From the IMG/VR virus record IMGVR_UViG_3300042890_006148, positions 1 to 64,000 of that record: a DNA stretch of 64,000 nt. One strand, written 5' to 3'. The translations under genes and the position numbers were made by a program. The notes under the pieces were generated by a model. The model saw only the letters and a program-made list of their open reading frames with translations. It did not search any database and had not been told where the DNA came from. Shown here in pieces: positions 9,401-17,228 of the stretch. Each line of letters starts with the position of its first letter. The stretch's first letter is position 1. Origin of the DNA: a virus.

Positions 9401-10624
9401 TTGCTGTGGTCTTTGTCCACTCCCAACATCAACTCCGTCGTCAATCATGTCCTGCATGGTAGATTGAAGTTCGGCCATTGATTTGGTGATTTTGCCAACA
9501 TGCCCTAAATCAACGTTATCTTTTCTTGCAAACATATTCATCACTGCAACTTCCAAGAAATTTAGTGATAAATTGATTAAGTCAAGAATGTTCAATCCAG
9601 AAGCAGGATCTATACCAAGCGCTGTCAATACTGCTTGAACAGTAGAATTTTGATTTGCTCCAGCTCCTGCTAATAAAGGACCACCAACAAGAGTGCCAGC
9701 TTGTTGTGCTAACCTTACTGCTGTTTTAGCTGTAGAATTTGCTACTCTTAAACAATTTTCGTATTCTGGTCTTATAGAAGATTCTAGTGGAGATCCTTGC
9801 AACGCTAAAACAATATTTGCAGAAAGTTCATTTGCTTTCTTTTCCAAATTCATTGCAGCGTCTAAAACATCATCGACATCATAAATTTCTTGAATTTCAC
9901 AAGATTCAAAAGCACCATCGCCTACACAGCTTAATTCAATAAACTTAACACCATAGTTCTTTTCATATGCTTTTTTGCCAGATTCAGGATAAATCTTGCC
10001 TTTATACTTCTTAAGATGTTCACAATAATCTCTTTCAGTGTATGCTTTATTACCACAAATTGAACAGACACCCCATTCAACACTTGCACCCATTGAAACA
10101 TCGTGAATTACGCCAGTACGAATATTTCTTGCAATATCAGGATAAGCTTCTTCATCTACGAAGAATGTGCAGTATACGCAATTTTCTTTTTCGTCCCATT
10201 CTGCGTAAACAACCATACCTTTAGCCTGTTCGATGTCGTCATTCTTATGATTGGTGTAAATTGGAACACCTTCAAAAGTCTTATAAGCTGGAATTTTTTG
10301 GCCTTTAATTTCAGCTTCTTTTAGGAGTTCTTCTTTAGAAAATAAGTCTCCATTAGCATTTACAACATCTGCATCGATTGCTCTAGCTCTAACCCATAAA
10401 AGTTTTGCACCTTTACGAGCTTGCATTTCTTTAACGATGTCAAAATCTTTGTATTTTTCTAGGACTTCTTTTGGATCAGCATATAGAGATTGAAGACCAA
10501 TTTTAGCAGCTTCTCTCATATTAGATGAAGCAGTCTTAATAATATAATCTCTAGCTATATTTCGGTCATTTTCGTTGAGAAAACTATTAATAGTAATAGC
10601 TCCTCCTTTTGCAACCTTGTACAT
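6488..10624 (-). CDS. prohead protease-scaffold fusion with terminal zinc ribbons
   Basis: A very long protein of about 1,378 residues. Start ATG 10624 has GAGG nine bases upstream. Residues about 75-245 form a head-maturation protease-like domain. It has an NANGDLF entry and His126 in TNHKND. The strand GMVVYAEWD is followed by Ser177 in the DVSMGASVE box, then a CSICG...C-x-H zinc knuckle (Cys187, Cys190, Cys201, His203) and an IELSCVGDGAF segment. Residues about 250-1,100 are long, helical and polar, as in scaffold proteins. The C-terminus has Pro/Gly-rich linkers and two zinc ribbons (CPVCG...CQSCG and CPSCG...CYKCG). It lies between portal and the acidic protein, the classical place for protease and scaffold. 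Self-processing is likely but not shown. Confidence 0.75.
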   Translation of the reverse strand: MYKVAKGGAITINSFLNENDRNIARDYIIKTASSNMREAAKIGLQSLYADPKEVLEKYKDFDIVKEMQARKGAKLLWVRARAIDADVVNANGDLFSKEELLKEAEIKGQKIPAYKTFEGVPIYTNHKNDDIEQAKGMVVYAEWDEKENCVYCTFFVDEEAYPDIARNIRTGVIHDVSMGASVEWGVCSICGNKAYTERDYCEHLKKYKGKIYPESGKKAYEKNYGVKFIELSCVGDGAFESCEIQEIYDVDDVLDAAMNLEKKANELSANIVLALQGSPLESSIRPEYENCLRVANSTAKTAVRLAQQAGTLVGGPLLAGAGANQNSTVQAVLTALGIDPASGLNILDLINLSLNFLEVAVMNMFARKDNVDLGHVGKITKSMAELQSTMQDMIDDGVDVGSGQRPQQINQPQNMQQGQAPQASPMNANVGLANYAPTESVGKVMDLTYSGDQGSQVGGGVALASSNHNLVWASRDGKREVFASTQKSSSSNRILNFSQSILNLKENLNNDAQIQKSIDNVIRVANERSKNIKTNTPFVAGSRNQMDHFAKIASEQRKKLAAAVTIDFKVEDNAGNRVVLSTDGSITGYTNGKRTTWEPILNENQLGLMENGQGTRVAAELLKDYSHFIKTALLDVKERLDDRESQLNEVRGGESYDNLYEGVKSKNTGTVNEVREKQLEPKQTGASQDCVREILLGDAGLYGRRVKDEEVRKSLTQLIDEVTHGVPTEILEKQLSNHRTEGSASANEIMTATITALGKAVISSLETPKTILRVAQTLSEEPMLPEMIGTAAAGTEMEADKAEKVDFFGGDASPENSVSAVIKQLGAAVTSEITARDLADALSVAVEEGEMTKEGVSRIAELLMGQASVPGEGLDVETAPSKNEELKSALMSAVDADVDLISKDDLKSAISAMAMSSKETGTTPDEVVDSVEAMPEKQLMAAIDRAKTATATDGRLRSRARREFWGVKTASTKSVSENVVGWLADYSTNFGISTRRIAKAAKRLCEEFEVAQKLVAKAVVASERTAGMTVTQSKSDCIRFMCRAEDLNGTQPSDSNFDESFKQKAIEVLQGHGFQVDPGTFSFTDLIVSENGDVTATVSTSSSKTFKTDEESVEMNVEDNAEMPVIMTEGARLARKSRRDDILAKYAQAMPGMGAPAPQGPAAGPVDPGLGGGAPAGGDLGISSLTGGADMNESADMDAVTEPGEKKPWGSVCPVCGADDVNISESNADCQSCGTTYKILQQIELISMGDKGKTSPEEDPMGLGPDTGLGAATAPAELPAPAPAAPGMGPVASDIRTMVRLSATVDSDVYLKTALPSFDRTAESMLPVGMVCPSCGDREAHKVKNNTFCYKCGNYSRTTVQASKKDPSKLDVSITWID

Positions 10625-10698
10625 ATATTCAATCCTCAAAAAATAAAGTTATCAATAGGATTTGTTCTATTTTTAACATATTAAAACCTGTAAAATTT

Positions 10699-10722
10699 AA
10701 ACCCGTCGAAATCGACGGGTTT
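10699..10722 (-). terminator. terminator after portal gene
   Basis: A 10-bp GC-rich perfect stem (10699-10708 with 10713-10722) with a four-base loop lies between the portal stop and the start of the protease fusion. TTTAAATTTT follows on the minus strand. Confidence 0.75.
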
Positions 10723-10749
10723 ATTGTACAGTGACAAACTATTCTTCAA

Positions 10750-13113
10750 TTATAGATATTCCGAATTCCCTTCACCCATACCTGTTCGTTTCTTTATTGC
10801 TTTTATAAGAACATTCAAACAATCTTGTGGATGATCGTTTATTTCTTTATCAGTAAATCTTACAATAATCCATCCATTTGCAGCTAGTTCAGAATCTCTA
10901 CGTTTATCTTTTGCAATTTTATCTGGATTGTTATGCCAAATTTCTCCATCTGCTTCTATACCAATTTTTAAGTTAGGAATTGCAGCGTCTAATTGATAAT
11001 CCATAGTTGGACCAGCAGAATATTGAGCATATAGAGGAAATGGCATATTTAAAGACATTGTCAAACCATATAATTTCTTTTCTAGGCCAGTAAACATTTT
11101 TGGCTGTTGTGCAACGTCTACTTTCTTTTTTGCATATTTTTTGATAGCTTCATTATCATTATTGGCAAATTGATATATTTCTTCCAGAGCATAATTATTT
11201 AATGGATGAGAATTATCTCCACCACAAAGTGGAATCTGTATTGAACCAAATAATCCATCATATTCACTTGGTAGAGGACCAAGAGAACCTCTACCAGTCA
11301 CTGGAGTCAAAGACATCAAGAAATATTCATGGGCAGCAGACTTAATTCTTTTACTAGCAGTTCTTACACTTGAATTTTTTGCATTAATTCTTTCATCATA
11401 AATTTCATTTATCGTTGCACTGGCTAGCTTGTAATTTTTAGTCATAGTTGATGCTGTTGGAGCAGGAGCAGCACCTGGAGCTGGAGGAGCGGCTGCTGGT
11501 GGTGGAGCAGCTCCGCCAACAGCTAAATCAGCAGGTGGAGGCGCTCCCATCCCACCTAACATATCTGTAGGTGCTGCCCCAAAGCCTTGTCCAGTAACGC
11601 CACCACTTTGAAAGCTTAATGAAACATTAGGAGTACCAAAATTTTGATCATTCATAAAGTTTGCACCTTGTTCAAACCTTAATCTTTCAATTTCTTGATC
11701 AGAATCTAAACCAAAAGCTTCTATAAGAGAAACATTTGATATAACACCATTTTGGTTTGCAGTGACAAGCATTTGAAGCTTGCCAGTATCATCTCGTAAT
11801 TGAAGATCGTCAAATTTAATTTTAGGATAAACTAATTCGTCTTGACCTCTTTCACCCTCAATTACAAAGCCATTCCATTTAGCAACTGGCATAAAAACAT
11901 TTTGCTCAATCCAGTGTGCAACTTCTCTTCTAAAAGTCTCTAATCTTTGAGCCATTGCAAGAAGACCAACTTGAGCATTGCCATAAGTTGGACCCTCACC
12001 ATTCAAGAGAGCTTTGTTGAGCATAACACCATCTAAAATTTCTTGCTCAATTAATTCAAATTCACCAGTGAGAGGATGAATTTTTCCTGTAGCTCCATAC
12101 CATTCAAGATCAAAATTGTGGTGAGTTACAAGAGTTAAGTTTGGATCATTTGCAATAGATGCCAATTCATCTTGAACATTGTCAATATCTTCTTGTGATG
12201 CTGGTCTTGTATCACTACCAATTTTTACAACCTTGATTGGTAAAATAAGACGCTCAGCAATCATATATTGAGCTTGACGTAGTTTATCTTTGTAAGTTAA
12301 AATTGGAAACAATGGTCTGATCATAGAAATTCCATAATCTTCCCAAGGGTTTGATCCGTATTTAAAATGATGAATAGAGATCGGATTAAGTTTGATAGGA
12401 TTTCCCTGGATAATCATCTTTTTGATATCATCAGGAATCTTGTCATAGACTTCTTTAGGATGTCTTTCATTTACAATTCTAGTTTCTTCTGCAGATGGTC
12501 TGTAAGCATAACTTCCAGGCTGATCAATCATGCCTGGGCTTTTAATTACAGAATCTGGATTAAGAATTGATATTGATTTCCAAGTTGCACCATCGTGTTC
12601 ACATTCTTGATTTTTATCATCGTCCCAGTTTGACCCTTGACAATGTGGACAATCAAGAGAAAGCAAAACAAATGAATCACCAAGTAAGTGATATGTTTTG
12701 GAAATTTCAGGAAGCCATTTTTGAAAGTTTAGTGATTCTACTAACTTTTCAAAATAGTCTTTTACGTAAGAAGAAGAACATTCTAATTTCCAACCAGAGA
12801 ATGGATAGTTGGTGTAAAAATTGACAGCTGCAGCAATTTTTGGTTCGTTATTTCTCCACCAGTTAGCCCAAAGATAAACTTCACGACGAGCATTTGGAAT
12901 TTGGAATGATGATGGAGTTAAAAATGGCGAATAGAAATTAGGAGCTGTCGTAACTGTATTTAAACTAGCAGTTCTTGTTACGCCTGGTCCTAAACCTAAA
13001 CCAATTCGACTGCTTGCATAATTTCTATCTACAGTTGATGAAGTTGTTGATGCTCCTGATACTTGTGTTGCTGCTGTTCTGATAGCAGAAGCCAAAGATG
13101 TTCTATTTGCCAT
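10750..13113 (-). CDS. portal protein fused to C-terminal DUF559/Vsr-like nuclease
   Basis: A 787-residue protein. The first about 500 residues are portal-like: an N-terminal WANWWRNNEPKIAAAVNFY segment, a clip/wing region with a CPHC...C-x-H zinc-like site near 155-175, and a stem/crown section ending LLNGEGPTYGNAQVG and RREVAHWIEQNVFMPVA. A Pro/Ala-rich linker (about 515-560) leads to a C-terminal domain (about 660-775). This domain has the DUF559/Vsr fold signature: a LEKKLYGL helix, Asp709 (YQLDAAIP), Glu720-x-Asp722-Gly (IEADG), His727, Asp740 (RRDSEL) and GW-IVRF. It is a probable PD-(D/E)XK endonuclease. The start has no obvious Shine-Dalgarno. The terminase nearby keeps its own nuclease motifs, so the extra nuclease is not a simple replacement. 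Confidence 0.88.
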   Translation of the reverse strand: MANRTSLASAIRTAATQVSGASTTSSTVDRNYASSRIGLGLGPGVTRTASLNTVTTAPNFYSPFLTPSSFQIPNARREVYLWANWWRNNEPKIAAAVNFYTNYPFSGWKLECSSSYVKDYFEKLVESLNFQKWLPEISKTYHLLGDSFVLLSLDCPHCQGSNWDDDKNQECEHDGATWKSISILNPDSVIKSPGMIDQPGSYAYRPSAEETRIVNERHPKEVYDKIPDDIKKMIIQGNPIKLNPISIHHFKYGSNPWEDYGISMIRPLFPILTYKDKLRQAQYMIAERLILPIKVVKIGSDTRPASQEDIDNVQDELASIANDPNLTLVTHHNFDLEWYGATGKIHPLTGEFELIEQEILDGVMLNKALLNGEGPTYGNAQVGLLAMAQRLETFRREVAHWIEQNVFMPVAKWNGFVIEGERGQDELVYPKIKFDDLQLRDDTGKLQMLVTANQNGVISNVSLIEAFGLDSDQEIERLRFEQGANFMNDQNFGTPNVSLSFQSGGVTGQGFGAAPTDMLGGMGAPPPADLAVGGAAPPPAAAPPAPGAAPAPTASTMTKNYKLASATINEIYDERINAKNSSVRTASKRIKSAAHEYFLMSLTPVTGRGSLGPLPSEYDGLFGSIQIPLCGGDNSHPLNNYALEEIYQFANNDNEAIKKYAKKKVDVAQQPKMFTGLEKKLYGLTMSLNMPFPLYAQYSAGPTMDYQLDAAIPNLKIGIEADGEIWHNNPDKIAKDKRRDSELAANGWIIVRFTDKEINDHPQDCLNVLIKAIKKRTGMGEGNSEYL

Positions 13114-13146
13114 AACATATATTATACCGTTCTAAAAATATATAAC

Positions 13147-13680
13147 TTAATACCAAGTTTGATTAGAAGGTTTGTTTCCAAAAAGGATAGGATCTTGCTT
13201 GCCTTTTAGTGCTTGATAATATCCTTCTCCATTCTTGAAATGTTGAAAACTATTACCTTTTTCTGTAGAAGCCATACTTTGTGGATCTCTATTATTATTT
13301 TCTTGTTGAGATCCTCTAAGTTGTTCTTCTAAGGTTGTTTCTTCTGGATTCTCGTGAAACGGAGAATGTCTACGTGCTTCATTCGATGCGGATTGTGGAG
13401 ACTTGATAAAATTTCCAGTGTTATCCATGGTCATTCTGTGAGGACGATCAACAAGTAAATCCCAAATTTCTTTTTGTTGAATTTGATTCATACTGTAATA
13501 TTCATCAAGTGTTTTGCCCATTTTTTCAAGAATGCCTGACAATTCATCATATAATCCAGCAGGTTCGTTGTCTACATCTCTAATGTTGTAAATTTCAGAA
13601 TTGTTTTGAGAATCAACTTTTTCTTCTTCTGAAAAATTAACACCACCACCAAATTGGGCCAAAACTTGCTTATACCACAT
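13147..13680 (-). CDS. unknown virion-region protein with MWYK N-terminus
   Basis: A 177-residue polar protein, not recognised. It begins MWYKQVLAQFGGG, an N-terminal motif also seen at the start of the proteins at 28243, 37081 and 39017. The remainder is rich in Asn, Gln and Glu, probably extended, with a helical stretch at about 45-80 (LYDELSGILEKMGKTLDEYY) and an EEQLRGSQ element like those repeated in the upstream neighbour. The start overlaps the upstream gene by 11 bases. It sits next to the portal gene, so a head or internal virion role is likely but not proven. Confidence 0.55.
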   Translation of the reverse strand: MWYKQVLAQFGGGVNFSEEEKVDSQNNSEIYNIRDVDNEPAGLYDELSGILEKMGKTLDEYYSMNQIQQKEIWDLLVDRPHRMTMDNTGNFIKSPQSASNEARRHSPFHENPEETTLEEQLRGSQQENNNRDPQSMASTEKGNSFQHFKNGEGYYQALKGKQDPILFGNKPSNQTWY

Positions 13681-15331
13681 CGTCGTATTCTTCTCTTTTA
13701 GATTCCATAATGTAGTCTAAACCAAGTTCATCAGCAAATCTTTTGAGATCTTCTTCTGAAAAATGATGACCTATACTGTCTTCATCTTCAGCATCTAAAA
13801 GCGCTTCAATATTTTTGGTAATTTTTGTATTTTGTCTTCTGTCTTCTAATTGCTTGTCTCTAGATACATCAACAACATTTTTCTTTCTGGTTTCATTGAG
13901 AATTTGTTCTTGATTCATTTCTTTTTTAGAAGCAGTAATATTTTTATCTAATTGATGAATAATAGAATCTTTTGGCTCATTTTTATTCTTATTCAATTCA
14001 TCTCTGTAATTGATTGGATCTTTACCCTTCACATTTAATTGATCAGCATAAGATTCTTCCATCTCACCACGATGATTGTAAAGACCATCAGAATCAAGTT
14101 GATTTTCTCTAACTTCATCTGTTACAGATTCTTTATCATTCAATTTCCTCAAAAGCATTTCAAGGTAATCTGTGCCTTTTTGATCTTTTCTTGGTAATTG
14201 TGAATCGATTGTCTTATTAGTGTCAGATTGAGCTTGTTTTGGGCGCATAACTGGCTTATCGCCTTGTTGATGACCATAGCTTGATTGTTTGGCATCTGAT
14301 AATTGTTTTTCTCTAGAATCATCGACATTTTGCTTGCCTCTGATTTTATTAGCGCCTCTATCTGAATTTTCAAATCTAGCTTCGAATCCAATTTCACCTT
14401 CAGTAAGTTTCTTGGATCTTTCGCCTTCTTTAAGCTCAAGGGCATTAGCTTCATTATCTGGATGTTTATGAACATCTAATCTTGCCATAACTTCATCATG
14501 TGATTGGAAAGCTACTTTGAGCCAATCTTGATATGCACAAGTAACGTGTCCTTCTTTATCAACTCTGGAGTCAATACAGTTCTCACGGCATTTTGAAATT
14601 TCCATAGGGATTGGAGATTTATATCCTTGAAATTTACCTTTAGGGCAAAGTAAATAAGGCTCATTTGCTTGTGTTGATAATGTTGTGTAAGCTACTCTTC
14701 TATTTTCTTTTGGTGTGATTTCTGAATACCAATTATGTAAATAGTTTGATACTTTAGTAGTTTGTAATTTGTTTCCTGATAAAACAACATTTCTAGCACT
14801 TTCAAGTTTAGAAATTCTCAAGGAAGTGGATGCAAATTTCTTGAGTTTATCCAAAGAATTGATGGCTTCGATTTGCCAATATCCAGCAGATTTATCTGTT
14901 GATTTGTATGCTACTCTTTCTAATCTGGCTGCTTCATTATTCTTGTTTAAAAAGTTTTGCAAAGCCATATATGCATAACGAAGAGTATTTCTTTCTTCTG
15001 CTAATTTTATATTATTCAATTTATTAAAAGCGTGATGCAAATGATGATGTGCTTCTTTTCCAGGAAGGGCGACAATCTTTACGATATTTTCTGGTCCACC
15101 CATATTTTTAAAAGCTGAAATTACTGGATCATCACCAAAATCATTCATATCTAAAACGTGAAAAGGAGAAGACATTGGCGTAGAATCACCATCTCCAAGT
15201 CCAGCAATTGTGTCTTGAAGCATACTAAGTAATCCAGTTCCGCCGACTAATGGTTTTTTATCCATAATGTCTTGAATTTTTTTAGGATCGTGAGTCTCGT
15301 ATGTAGCTTTGATTTTATATCCCTTGTCCAT
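13670..15331 (-). CDS. unknown head-region protein with REKQL-type repeats
   Basis: The protein has 553 residues. The N-terminal half (to about 290) is helical and ordered, with a cysteine cluster at about 222-262 (CPKGKF...SKCRENC...VTCAYQDWLKVA) that could bind metal. The C-terminal half is highly polar and carries a recurring short motif in which Arg or Tyr is followed by Glu/Asp, a polar residue, Gln and Leu: SREKQL, VRENQL, YADQL, IIHQL, SRDKQL, IDSQL. The same motif appears in the 6488 and 13147 proteins. No enzymatic domain is recognised. Position in the head block between portal and terminase suggests a virion or core protein; tethering by the repeats is a guess. Confidence 0.5.
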   Translation of the reverse strand: MDKGYKIKATYETHDPKKIQDIMDKKPLVGGTGLLSMLQDTIAGLGDGDSTPMSSPFHVLDMNDFGDDPVISAFKNMGGPENIVKIVALPGKEAHHHLHHAFNKLNNIKLAEERNTLRYAYMALQNFLNKNNEAARLERVAYKSTDKSAGYWQIEAINSLDKLKKFASTSLRISKLESARNVVLSGNKLQTTKVSNYLHNWYSEITPKENRRVAYTTLSTQANEPYLLCPKGKFQGYKSPIPMEISKCRENCIDSRVDKEGHVTCAYQDWLKVAFQSHDEVMARLDVHKHPDNEANALELKEGERSKKLTEGEIGFEARFENSDRGANKIRGKQNVDDSREKQLSDAKQSSYGHQQGDKPVMRPKQAQSDTNKTIDSQLPRKDQKGTDYLEMLLRKLNDKESVTDEVRENQLDSDGLYNHRGEMEESYADQLNVKGKDPINYRDELNKNKNEPKDSIIHQLDKNITASKKEMNQEQILNETRKKNVVDVSRDKQLEDRRQNTKITKNIEALLDAEDEDSIGHHFSEEDLKRFADELGLDYIMESKREEYDDVV

Positions 15332-15333
15332 AA

Positions 15334-16332
15334 TTATTTACCCAATCCTAAATTCGATAATTCTTCTTTATCAAAACCTCTATCTTTGAGAGCTGCTTTG
15401 AGTTGCTTTAATTCTTCACTTACGCCTTTCTTATCAGCAGCATCTTTGAAATCGCCTTGTTTTGTTGTTTTAGAATAATCTTGTAAATCCATAAGAAAAC
15501 AAGCTCTCATAATTAACTCAGGTGTAGATCTCTTTTCAAAATTAGGTTTTGCATCATAATTTAAAGAAGCAATTTTAACTGAAGCATTTTTATTGCCTTT
15601 TTCTTCAGTGTCATTAATCAACTCTATTGTTTCTTCGACATCTTTAGTTTTTTTCTCAACGTCTTCTTTTTCTCTAACTAATTTATCAAGATCAACAGTA
15701 TCTGCAGTTTTTTCTGACTTTTCTGATTTTTTTGGCTTATCGTCTTTATCTTTGCCTTTCTCAAGTTTTTTGTTGTATTCCTTGACAATATCGACAGCAC
15801 GTTCAATTGTTTCTTTATTCCAATACTTAAGTTTTGATATGTATCTAACTATGTCGCTTTTTTCAACACCGTGATCAAGCAATTTACCCACTTTACCCAT
15901 TAAAACACGGAATGGATTGCCTCTAGTTTTCTTTTTCTTTTTGACCTGTGCTGTTTTGGAATTGTTGTACACGTTCTTAGCCTCGAATAAATAAGTTTGT
16001 TCAATCTTATTTGCTATATCAGAATAGCTTGGATCCAATTCTTGAGTAATTGGATCTTTTGTTCTTGTTCTATTACTATTTGACATAAGTAGTGCTTTTG
16101 ATAACTTATCTAATTGATGTTTTAAATTTTTATCTTGCACTTTGTCTGCTATGACAGTAACTTCATTTGAAAGTTCACTGAAATTATCATTAGCAGATTT
16201 GACCTTATTCATTAACTGTCTCATTTCATCTTTTGTCACACCTTCGACACTTTCACCATTTAACGGAATATTATTAATTCCATTTGCCGGATTTGATGCT
16301 AAAGGTGGAGCGGTTTGAGACAGTTTATTCAT
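15334..16332 (-). CDS. unknown helical, lysine-rich head-region protein
   Basis: The protein has 332 residues and is not recognised. It starts MNKLSQTAPPLAS and ends two bases from the next gene. Residues 30-115 are predicted helical; a basic patch (VKKKKKTRG) lies near 128-136. This is followed by a compact segment (NPFRVLMGKVGKLLDHGVEKSDIVRYISKLKYW) that resembles a small helical bundle, then a Lys/Asp/Glu-rich coiled stretch (about 190-250) and a final helical part. The ASVKIASLNYD segment contains a K-[VTI]-A-[SQ] site like those at the ends of the proposed N-terminal tags. The start overlaps the upstream stop (TAATG), so the two genes are coupled. Confidence 0.5.
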   Translation of the reverse strand: MNKLSQTAPPLASNPANGINNIPLNGESVEGVTKDEMRQLMNKVKSANDNFSELSNEVTVIADKVQDKNLKHQLDKLSKALLMSNSNRTRTKDPITQELDPSYSDIANKIEQTYLFEAKNVYNNSKTAQVKKKKKTRGNPFRVLMGKVGKLLDHGVEKSDIVRYISKLKYWNKETIERAVDIVKEYNKKLEKGKDKDDKPKKSEKSEKTADTVDLDKLVREKEDVEKKTKDVEETIELINDTEEKGNKNASVKIASLNYDAKPNFEKRSTPELIMRACFLMDLQDYSKTTKQGDFKDAADKKGVSEELKQLKAALKDRGFDKEELSNLGLGK

Positions 16333-17147
16333 TAGTCAATATCATCAAAATTAACGTCAATGCTATTATAAATTTCATTAACAGTTTTTGCTCTTGATTG
16401 AGCTTTGTTACTCATATCACTTTGAATGTTTTTCTTGATTGCCATTCTTTCAGTTCTGTTCTTCTCTTGATTAGCAATTCTCATTGATTCACGATTGTCC
16501 AGAGCAGATGGATCAATCATTCCAAATGTTGAATTGAATTCATTATCTGAAGATGTTCTCAAGATAGAATGTGCTCTTGAAGAAACTACAGAAGATTGTC
16601 TTAAATTATTAATTTGGCTTTCTTCCCAAGCCTTATGACGAGTTGCCTTAGCTTCTCTCAATCTTTGATTTTCAACAATAGATTGTTCACTGGTCGAAGA
16701 TTGTGAATTCAAGAATTCTTCTGAAATTGAAATCATATCTGGGTTGAAAATAGATGCTGATCTTGAAAGCATAGCATTCATATATTCATCAGCCGAAAAT
16801 GCTTTTAGTCCACTAGTTGTAGTTCTTGCAGTTTCTCCATCGTCGAACTGTGATCCAGCTCTTCTAATAGCACCAAAATCTTGTGAAAGAATTCTATCTT
16901 CAAGTGTGGTGTCTCTTAAATCTTGATAAGTTGATGCACCTTGAATCTTTTCCCAAGACTTGTTAATATTGTTTGCTTCTTTTGTGAAACCAATATTTTG
17001 TTTAGAAATTGATTGTCTGTTTGCAGTTGAATTTCTCTTTAACTCAGCGTATGGATCTTCTTCAACTTCAACTTGAGCGCCAATAAATCTCTTTTCCAAA
17101 AATGTTGGAATATTATCGATTTCTGATACTTTTCTAAATCTGCTCAT
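16332..17147 (-). CDS. unknown polar head-region protein
   Basis: The protein has 271 residues and is not recognised. It is almost entirely hydrophilic, rich in Ser, Asn, Arg and Gln, with few hydrophobic clusters. The start MSRFRKVSEIDNIPTFLEKRF may form a short helix. FTKEANNINKSWEKIQ near 54-69 and a Ser-rich middle (about 130-175) follow, and the end is acidic (NEIYNSIDVNFDDID). Such low-complexity proteins in a head operon are often internal or scaffold-associated. The ATG is preceded by AGGA, and a hairpin lies just upstream. Confidence 0.5.
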   Translation of the reverse strand: MSRFRKVSEIDNIPTFLEKRFIGAQVEVEEDPYAELKRNSTANRQSISKQNIGFTKEANNINKSWEKIQGASTYQDLRDTTLEDRILSQDFGAIRRAGSQFDDGETARTTTSGLKAFSADEYMNAMLSRSASIFNPDMISISEEFLNSQSSTSEQSIVENQRLREAKATRHKAWEESQINNLRQSSVVSSRAHSILRTSSDNEFNSTFGMIDPSALDNRESMRIANQEKNRTERMAIKKNIQSDMSNKAQSRAKTVNEIYNSIDVNFDDID

Positions 17148-17180
17148 GTTTATTATATCCTGATATTACTTTTCAAGAAT

Positions 17181-17204
17181 GTCCCAGGACTTTCGCCCTG
17201 GGAC
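17181..17204 (-). terminator. hairpin upstream of the 16332-17147 gene
   Basis: An 8-bp GC-rich perfect stem (17181-17188 with 17197-17204) and eight-base loop lie 24 bases after the stop of the acidic His-rich gene. On the minus strand no long U tract follows; on the plus strand TATTTTT follows. Termination or mRNA end protection are both possible. Confidence 0.5.
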
Positions 17205-17228
17205 TATTTTTCTTGAGGATGGTAATTG

